From the NCBI GenBank assembly GCA_945901125.1, contig CAMDKD010000012.1, positions 1-64,000 on the forward strand: a stretch of DNA of 64,000 nt, written 5' to 3'. This document shows, piece after piece, positions 7,831-12,847 of this stretch. This DNA comes from Bordetella parapertussis (GTDB taxonomy: Bacteria > Pseudomonadota > Gammaproteobacteria > Burkholderiales > Burkholderiaceae_C). The stretch's first letter is position 1, and the number at the start of each line of letters is the position of its first letter. The notes beneath the pieces are model-generated. The model was given only the letters and a program-made list of their open reading frames with translations, did not search any database and was not told where the DNA came from. The position numbers and the translations under genes were made by a program.

Positions 7831-8125
7831 ACGTCTGTACGGGATGTATGTGTGCTCCCATGAAATCTAATTGTATAGTTATCATTTTTCTCTGCATTCG
7901 AGATTAATTTGTAGCTATAGTGCAAACAATTTAAGTGCTCGCGCAGTTGATACAGCAGACGGGTGCAAAACAAAACAGTCGGAGTGTTTCGTGGCCAATT
8001 TCTATCTTCATGTTTGTCAAGCACATGCGTGTGCGAGCTGGTCTGCAAGTGGTTTGCGGGCGTGTGTAGCGGGTAGGTTTGGTTTTGTTGAGTGGGTTTG
8101 TGGGAAAAATTAAGTTAGGACTCGC
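7831..8125. other. Gene-free stretch at the left border of the accessory patch
   Basis: These 295 bp carry no convincing gene on either strand. The left part is AT-rich. The right end reads AAATTAAGTTAGGACTCGC directly before the ATG at 8126. GTTAGGA is a 6/7 match to the GTTRRRY core at which integron cassettes join. No integrase gene and no clear attI site are visible. Confidence 0.4.
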
Positions 8126-8554
8126 ATGCACAATTCTTCACTTGGTTCAATCCTGTTCTTAATCTGCCTCGCAACTACGTCTATCGCCGTTCTGGCAACG
8201 GAGAAGTCCAAGGGTTGGCAATTCATTGGTCGCTTCGAATCCGGAGATACCCAATACATCGATATGAGTGCCTTGAAGATGGAACGCGGCTATGTGAGAG
8301 TGCGGACAATGGTTCATTACACAAAACCGATCTGGTCAGTAACCTCAAAGAAGATACTCAGCGAGACTGGAACTGATTACATCAACTGCAAAAAACGAAG
8401 GTTCCTGATGCTGGAAGCCGCCACATACGAATGCCGAATGGCAAAGTGCCTAGCAAAGGAAGATGCGAAGTATCCATTCGATGGATCCGAATTCAAGCCG
8501 ATTTCAACAACGAGCTCTCAGGTCGGGAACGTATTCCAGTTGGTTTGCCAATGA
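8126..8554 (+). CDS. Secreted surface-adhesin-E-like protein
   Basis: The protein has 142 residues with a signal peptide (hydrophobic residues about 8-24, cleaved after VLA). The mature part has WQFIGRFESGDTQYIDMSALKM, RVRTMVHYTKP and a Cys-containing tail (YECRMAKCLA, ending VCQ). The pattern of a Tyr-Ile-Asp strand followed by a hydrophobic strand and a conserved Cys resembles the surface-adhesin E family. It is only distantly similar to the 2555-2977 protein. It is the first gene of the AT-richer accessory patch and starts 7 bp after a GTTAGGA core-like sequence. Function is unknown. Confidence 0.6.
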   Translation: MHNSSLGSILFLICLATTSIAVLATEKSKGWQFIGRFESGDTQYIDMSALKMERGYVRVRTMVHYTKPIWSVTSKKILSETGTDYINCKKRRFLMLEAATYECRMAKCLAKEDAKYPFDGSEFKPISTTSSQVGNVFQLVCQ

Positions 8555-8576
8555 ATACAACAACCGCACCAGTGTG

Positions 8577-8601
8577 GACTAACCCCTCGATCAACCCTAG
8601 G
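8577..8601 (+). repeat. attC-like 5' half-site (R''-L'')
   Basis: GACTAACCCCTCGATCAACC lies between two small ORFs. It aligns with the left half of integron attC sites: a core near RYYYAAC (GACTAAC, one mismatch), then TCGxTCAA at the same spacing as in aadA-type sites. The matching right half is not found within 141 bp. A related sequence, sharing CTAACCC and CTAGG, occurs at 9053-9077. Evidence is by eye only. Confidence 0.4.
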
Positions 8602-8608
8602 AGAAATC

Positions 8609-9034
8609 ATGTTCGGTTTTGGCAAGAAGCCTGATCATTTTGTGGACTTGATGGAACATCTGGTCGACAGGACCGGGATGAAAACTCGATTTGCCTCGGC
8701 GTTTTTGTCAGCGTACAAAGATGATTTCTCAAAACGATTTGAAGAAGGCACGAAGCGCGCCGAACAGATACTTGCTGCTGCATCAATAGCTCAGCAAATC
8801 ATGTTTAATCCTACGGAGGTCTACGACTTTGCAATCGTCGCGCAAGCTTATTTTGGATATCTTCAGGATTTGAGACATGGTCGGTACGTCGGCACAGAGG
8901 TTGAACTCACAATTTGGGCCCTTCTCATAAATCATTCGGACTTGTTGAAACAAACTGATAAAGCGTTGGCAACGTATATGGAGCGGGAACATGAGAAATT
9001 GTTCCCGAATCTACTTGAAACTGTGTATTCATAA
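8609..9034 (+). CDS. Hypothetical cytoplasmic protein, 141 residues
   Basis: I do not recognise this family. The protein starts MFGFGKKPDHFVDLMEHLVD after a good ribosome binding site (AGGAG) and appears soluble and largely alpha-helical, with no signal peptide or membrane segment. Mid-protein there is an aromatic-rich stretch (VYDFAIVAQAYFGYLQDLRHGRY), followed by VELTIWALLINHSDLL. Base composition is AT-richer than the flanking core genes, as for its neighbours, suggesting acquisition by transfer. It follows the adhesin-E-like gene by 54 bp in the same direction. Confidence 0.6.
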   Translation: MFGFGKKPDHFVDLMEHLVDRTGMKTRFASAFLSAYKDDFSKRFEEGTKRAEQILAAASIAQQIMFNPTEVYDFAIVAQAYFGYLQDLRHGRYVGTEVELTIWALLINHSDLLKQTDKALATYMEREHEKLFPNLLETVYS

Positions 9035-9052
9035 GCCTGCCTGCGCACAGAC

Positions 9053-9147
9053 GCCTAACCCTGGCGCCAACTCTAGGCCACCAGGCCCGATCTGGTGGTT
9101 CGCGGCACATCTTCGCCAGTCCGGTCTTGACGTCCAGCTGTTATCGC
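9053..9147 (+). repeat. Candidate degenerate attC site
   Basis: The 178-bp gap between two small ORFs begins with a perfect RYYYAAC core (GCCTAAC, 9053-9059) followed by CCTGGCGCCAACTCTAGG. The centre holds a 7-bp inverted repeat (CCACCAG 9078-9084, CTGGTGG 9092-9098). Near the right end AGCTGTTATCG (GTTATCG at about 9140-9146) could be a degenerate right core. Length of about 95 bp and layout suit an attC site, but the right core is imperfect. Confidence 0.4.
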
Positions 9148-9212
9148 CCGCATACCTCAACCGCTAATCATCACAAATTGCAGTCTGCTGACTTAAACCA
9201 TACGGAATTCCA

Positions 9213-9716
9213 ATGCAGTATTTAAAGAATCTCACTATCACAATCGCTGCACTTCCGGTCTTCGCTGCAAGTGTGCTGGCACAAGGAAACTGGATAGTTG
9301 ACAGTAGAGGTGCAGCTGGCCCAATCGCTCAGGTTGCTCTTGAAAATTCAAGTACCAAGCGCAGAACATCTTTCATTGCATTTGAATACGCGAGAAAGTG
9401 TGATCCAGTTTTTTCATTTGCAGAAATCACCGGTCAGCGTCTTGGTAGTCCTATCGGGCAGTCGGTCCTAATTGGAACGAAGATTGGTGTTGTAGTAAAT
9501 GGTAAGTTTCATACTTGGCATGCAGCAACAACAAAATACGACAACGGATATGAAGCGGGCTTTGGCGTAACCAACGAATTGTTTAATAGCCTCACAGGCA
9601 AAGTTTCTTCCCTCTCCTATGTCACTCCCGACGGCGAACGAATTGCAATGCCAACAAGCGGATTTACGCAAGCTGTTCAATCTGCATTTGAAATTTGCGC
9701 TAAACGGTTCAAATAG
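9213..9716 (+). CDS. Secreted hypothetical protein, 167 residues
   Basis: Residues 1-23 form a signal peptide (MQYLKNLTITIAALPVFAAS, cleaved after LAQ). The mature domain begins GNWIVDSRGAAGPIAQVALE and is probably beta-rich. It has two Cys (RKCDPVF, EICAKRF) that could form a disulfide in the periplasm. I do not recognise the family. The gene lies alone between two attC-like sequences, as an integron cassette ORF would, and has the low-GC look of the patch. Confidence 0.6.
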   Translation: MQYLKNLTITIAALPVFAASVLAQGNWIVDSRGAAGPIAQVALENSSTKRRTSFIAFEYARKCDPVFSFAEITGQRLGSPIGQSVLIGTKIGVVVNGKFHTWHAATTKYDNGYEAGFGVTNELFNSLTGKVSSLSYVTPDGERIAMPTSGFTQAVQSAFEICAKRFK

Positions 9717-9739
9717 TAATCACCAACAGCAACCGTCCA

Positions 9740-9758
9740 GTTAGCTCAAATGTTAGGC
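9740..9758 (+). repeat. attC-like 3' half-site (L'-R')
   Basis: GTTAGCTCAAATGTTAGGC matches the right half of classical attC sites closely: TTARCTCAA, two bases, then a perfect GTTRRRY core (GTTAGGC, 9752-9758). The next gene starts six bases later, as cassette genes commonly do. A short inverted repeat upstream (GCTAA..CGGTT against AACCG....TTAGC, about 9700-9745) could fold it into a hairpin. No clear RYYYAAC partner lies at the usual distance. Confidence 0.5.
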
Positions 9759-9763
9759 CTCCA

Positions 9764-10557
9764 ATGTCGTCACTTCTTTATCGCGCGCTGACCCAAGTAC
9801 GCTATCAGGCACCGATAGCGCTGACAGCTAGCGGTGGAATTACTTGGGTAGCGTTACACCACGCCTCGGTAAGTGCAGGCATTGATGCCATTGATCGAGG
9901 TTCATTCCTGAGCTACTTGGGGGTCATTACAACAATTTTGACTCTTTTGTGTTCGGTCTCCTTAACCTTTGTTCTGTTCGTCTCGCAACAGAACAAAAGT
10001 GAACGTCTCTCGACTTATGACTTGTTTAAAGCTAGGCTTTCTCAGGCGCAAACAATGGTTGCTGAGTCTTCCGGTTTCGGACGATCGTGAACTTTGCTTG
10101 GCCTTTATCTATGAGCTTGATAAGCACAAAATGTCTAACCTGCCACAGACTGAATTGAGCGAAACGTATGAAGCTTATACGACCGCACTTTCAGAAGCAC
10201 TTGACGGCAAGGACTATGATCGCCGTCACTTCTTTCAACTGTCTGTCCACCACTTCGCCTACATCGAATATCTTCTCAGCCGAATTGGACTAATCGCAAT
10301 TCGCCAAATCATTACGAAAATTTTCATCGATACGCTCGGCAAAGGGATTACGTTGATTACTGTCTCGGTCCTAACTTTAGTTGCAGCTTCATACTGGTTC
10401 TCTCCCGAAAATCGCGCATGGCTATTGGCAACCGCTACTTTTTTTAATCGGTACAGCATTCCTTCTCGGGGAGGTCTATCTGGACATCACGCGGCACTAT
10501 CGCGAGGAACTGGACTTTGTGGAAAAGTCTCCTACGACCGAACCGACTCTCAATTAG
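9764..10557 (+). pseudogene. Frameshifted four-helix membrane protein gene
   Basis: Three overlapping frames join into one protein of about 263 residues if two single-base insertions are removed. One is an extra A at 10050-10052, joining SQAQ to QWLLSLPVSDDREL. The other is an extra T in the T7 run 10439-10445, joining LLATATFF to LIGTAFLLGEVYLDITRHY. The repaired product has hydrophobic segments near residues 15-35 and 47-72, a soluble middle part (ELCLAFIYELDKHK) and two more C-terminal segments (LITVSVLTLVAASYWF and AFLLGEVYL). The family is unknown to me. It starts six bases after a GTTAGGC core. Either a true pseudogene or homopolymer sequencing errors would explain the breaks. Confidence 0.7.
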
Positions 10558-10610
10558 CGCAGGCAATTACCTTTTAACTGGTCTTGAGCTTCATTGTCCA
10601 TACAAGTTCA

Positions 10611-10826
10611 TCAACCCGGCACACTATCCCTGCTGTCATAGAGCGCACCAAAATCGTTTTCGTCAAAAACGTGTTCAACCACCGAGTACGGTGGGCCATT
10701 CCAGTTGCGCGGATCGCCGTCCAGCTTGATTGCGCATATGGTGCGCGTACCAACATCGGTGCAGCGCCAGCATCCGGTTTCTGTCCAAAATTCCCGGCCT
10801 ATGGTGAAGTCAGCGTGTTCGAGCAT
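10611..10826 (-). CDS. Conserved small protein, 71 residues (WRCTDVGTR family)
   Basis: The product reads FTIGREFWT, then WRCTDVGTRTICAIKLD, NGPPYSVVEHVFDENDF. From memory this matches a widespread family of short proteins with the G-WRCTDVGTR-I-AI and NGPPY-V-E-VFDE-D signatures, found in many proteobacteria and in integron cassettes; its function is unknown. It lies 6 bp downstream of higA on the minus strand and so probably belongs to the same transcript. The overlapping plus-strand frame (10584-11243) is its shadow. Confidence 0.65.
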   Translation of the reverse strand: MLEHADFTIGREFWTETGCWRCTDVGTRTICAIKLDGDPRNWNGPPYSVVEHVFDENDFGALYDSRDSVPG

Positions 10827-10832
10827 GGCTAC

Positions 10833-11153
10833 CTAAGCATGGGCAGTATCGTCAGCTTCAACCAGTTCTCGCGGCACGATGCGGCCCAATACGCCAGCCA
10901 TGGCAACGCGTGCTTGTTCCGTGTCGTAGTGGGTTTGCAAATTGACCCAGCTTTGCGCATCCGTGCCAAAGAACACGCTCAGGCGCAAGGCGGTGTCCAC
11001 GGTGATGCCGCGCAAACCTTTGACAATTTCATTGATGCGCCGGGGTGGCACATCAATGGCTTTGGCAAGCGCGTACTGGCTGATCCCCATGGGTTTGAGC
11101 CAGTCTTCCAGCAAGATCGTGCCGGGGTGAATCAGGGGAACTTCGCGGGGCAT
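10833..11153 (-). CDS. higA: Antitoxin HigA (XRE-type helix-turn-helix)
   Basis: The 106-residue antitoxin starts MPREVPLIHPGTILLEDWL, the standard HigA beginning; an upstream in-frame ATG would add eleven non-family residues. The helix-turn-helix is GISQYALAKAIDVPPRRINEIVKG, followed by RGITVDTALRLSVFFGTDAQSWVNLQ. HigA binds and neutralises HigB and represses the operon. It follows higB by 10 bp, the toxin-first order typical of higBA. The C-terminal tail beyond LQTHYD is of normal length. Confidence 0.92.
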   Translation of the reverse strand: MPREVPLIHPGTILLEDWLKPMGISQYALAKAIDVPPRRINEIVKGLRGITVDTALRLSVFFGTDAQSWVNLQTHYDTEQARVAMAGVLGRIVPRELVEADDTAHA

Positions 11154-11163
11154 ATCTGTTCCT

Positions 11164-11445
11164 TTAGTGGTAATCGACAATCTCAACTCGGTCGGCGTGA
11201 CCGCCTTCTAGCCACACAAAACACACACGCCACTGACTGTTGATGCGTATGCTGTACTGGCCCCGGCGGTTGCCTTTCAAAGCTTCCAACATATTGCCTG
11301 GCGGCACGCGCAAGAAATCTAACGCAGTTGCGGCATTCAACTGCTGCAACTTGCGTAGCGCCACAGCTTCAAAGTTAACAAACCGAGCAATGCGCTTGCC
11401 TGCGAACAAAGCCGCCGTGTCGCTGCATTGAAAACTTTGAATCAT
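11164..11445 (-). CDS. higB: Toxin HigB (RelE/ParE superfamily mRNA interferase)
   Basis: The 93-residue protein starts MIQSFQCSDTAALF, as HigB proteins do. It has the expected KLQQLNAATALDFLRVPPGNMLEALKG centre and the C-terminal RRGQYSIRINSQWRVCFVW, the ribosome-dependent RNase core of the family, with VEIVDYH at the end. HigB cleaves mRNA on translating ribosomes when HigA is lost. A sigma-70 promoter with an operator dyad lies so close upstream that the mRNA may begin at or next to the ATG. Confidence 0.92.
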   Translation of the reverse strand: MIQSFQCSDTAALFAGKRIARFVNFEAVALRKLQQLNAATALDFLRVPPGNMLEALKGNRRGQYSIRINSQWRVCFVWLEGGHADRVEIVDYH

Positions 11446-11451
11446 ATACAA

Positions 11452-11480
11452 ATAATAACGACGCTCGTTATTAAAGTCAA
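11452..11480 (-). promoter_or_regulatory. higBA promoter with HigA operator
   Basis: On the minus strand TTGACT (11480-11475), 17 bp, and TATTAT (11457-11452) form a near-consensus sigma-70 promoter. Between and over the -10 box lies a perfect 8-bp inverted repeat AATAACGA-CGC-TCGTTATT (11454-11472), well placed as the HigA autorepression site. The predicted start point (about 11445) coincides with the toxin ATG. Confidence 0.8.
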
Positions 11481-11542
11481 CCCTCGTTGTCATCAAACTA
11501 TGTGCGCGGAGGATGTAGCGCCCACGCCGTGTTGGTATTTAT

Positions 11543-11553
11543 GCCTAACATTT
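11543..11553 (-). repeat. Inverted copy of the attC-like core (AAATGTTAGGC)
   Basis: The minus strand reads AAATGTTAGGC, identical over 11 bases to the plus-strand sequence at 9748-9758. It stands upstream of higB in the orientation expected for a left cassette boundary of the minus-strand higBA unit. Together the two sites form an inverted pair around 9759-11542. Such a short match could be chance. Confidence 0.35.
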
Positions 11554-11624
11554 TTGCTCGTAATCTCGCTTAGAGTAAGACTTTCTCGGTTTGAAGTTCA
11601 CCGGGCCCTTTCTTATGGACCGCC

Positions 11625-12167
11625 ATGTCAAATACGCAATCTGACATTGAACAAGAATTGAACTCACTCTGGGTCCATGCGCAGTTTGGTGATGCTCTGT
11701 GCTACAGGCAATTGCTGTGCGAATTGGCCACTTTGTTGCGCGCGTATTTACTTCACCTCATGCCGGATCATTCGGATGAAGTCGAAGATGTGTTGCAGGC
11801 TTGTCTATTGGCTACACATATGAAACGGCATACCTACCAAGGCACAGGTTGGATCACTGACTGGCTTTACGACATCTGTATTTTCAAATGGCAACAACAC
11901 CAGCAGCAGCGCGGCCGCTCGACCCGGTCTGTGTTTTCATTCGATGATTGGGAAGACATCACTTTGCACCAACAAGCGCATGCCAAACATGCGTCCAAAC
12001 TCGATCTGGGAAAATTGTCCAGGCTTTTTGAGCCTCATCAACGCACCGCATTAGAGCTGGCTAGGCTGGGTGATTCATCGGTTTTGAGCAACGAATCGGC
12101 GCAGAAAAGTCACGATCTGCACCTGCATGCTGCGCTGCTTGCTTTGTACAACCACTGGCTCAACTGA
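11625..12167 (+). CDS. ECF-like sigma-70 factor, divergent
   Basis: The 180-residue protein aligns by eye with the SigF-type extracytoplasmic-function sigma factors that pair with NrsF anti-sigma factors. The region 2 core reads YRQLLCELATLLRAYL, then DEVEDVLQACLLATHMKRHTY and WLYDICIFKWQQHQQQ, close to the family pattern DAEDLVQETLLAIH-RRHTYD and WLYAIARYKLIDH. Region 4 (about residues 125-175) is hard to recognise; the usual helix-turn-helix has become SSVLSNESAQKSHDLHLH. It may be a weakened or specialised factor. Its stop codon overlaps the ATG of the anti-sigma gene (TGATG). Confidence 0.7.
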   Translation: MSNTQSDIEQELNSLWVHAQFGDALCYRQLLCELATLLRAYLLHLMPDHSDEVEDVLQACLLATHMKRHTYQGTGWITDWLYDICIFKWQQHQQQRGRSTRSVFSFDDWEDITLHQQAHAKHASKLDLGKLSRLFEPHQRTALELARLGDSSVLSNESAQKSHDLHLHAALLALYNHWLN

Positions 12168-12802
12168 TGCTGACCAAAGACTTCATCGAGATCATTTGCA
12201 ATGACCGCTTGTCCGCGCGATCTGGCAGCTTGCGTTTATCGTCTCTGATCGCTATCGGCAGTTTATTTGTGGTCAGTTTGTACATGCTCAATGCCTTGGA
12301 TCTCGAGCGATTACGCGGCTTGATAAATCAACCCTATTTTCAGTATGTACTGAGTTGTCTGCTGTTGCTCTACATCAGCTGCGCCAATATTCTGTCGTCA
12401 CTCAGCAATCCGGGGCGGTACAGTGCAGAGGCTTTGGTTTGGGTTCTTTTGAGTGTGTCGCTGCTGTGGGTTCCGTTTCTTCTGGATTCTGTATTGCCAA
12501 AATTCGGCATGCCTGTTCCCGCTTTATCGTTGTCTTTCGGGATGTCTAGTACTTTCATGCTCGTATTGCTGGCGCTGCCTTGGCTGGCCTTGTTGTTCAA
12601 CCATTTGCGCTCCATGGCACCCACCCGTTTGGTATTGACCGGCGCATTCGCCGGCATACTGTCTTGCGCGTTGGCCGCCATGCTTTTATTGGTCAGTGAC
12701 CTCAAGTCTATGGCAAATTTTCATATTTACAGCGCCAGCTCAGCCATGGTTGTGCTCAGTCTGATTGGATCGCTGATCGGTCCACGCTTGTTGCGTTGGT
12801 GA
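12167..12802 (+). CDS. NrsF-type (DUF1109) membrane anti-sigma factor
   Basis: This 211-residue integral membrane protein has a short N-terminal cytoplasmic tail (MLTKDFIEIICNDRLSARSGSLRL) and six predicted membrane segments. That is the layout of NrsF/DUF1109 proteins, which hold SigF-type sigma factors inactive at the inner membrane. The ATG overlaps the sigma gene stop, so the two are translationally coupled. In the known Caulobacter-type systems Cys residues take part in stress sensing. Here Cys residues occur at positions 11, 64, 71 and 167. Identification rests on topology and partner gene rather than a strong motif. Confidence 0.7.
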   Translation: MLTKDFIEIICNDRLSARSGSLRLSSLIAIGSLFVVSLYMLNALDLERLRGLINQPYFQYVLSCLLLLYISCANILSSLSNPGRYSAEALVWVLLSVSLLWVPFLLDSVLPKFGMPVPALSLSFGMSSTFMLVLLALPWLALLFNHLRSMAPTRLVLTGAFAGILSCALAAMLLLVSDLKSMANFHIYSASSAMVVLSLIGSLIGPRLLRW

Positions 12803-12847
12803 CCAGACAAAACCCTTGACGTTTCAGTCTGCTGTTTGTGCAACCCA

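Noticed and set aside
10584..11243. 219-codon plus-strand open frame
   Set aside because: It is antisense to higA, higB and the small conserved ORF, all of which have family signatures, and its translation shows no recognisable domain.
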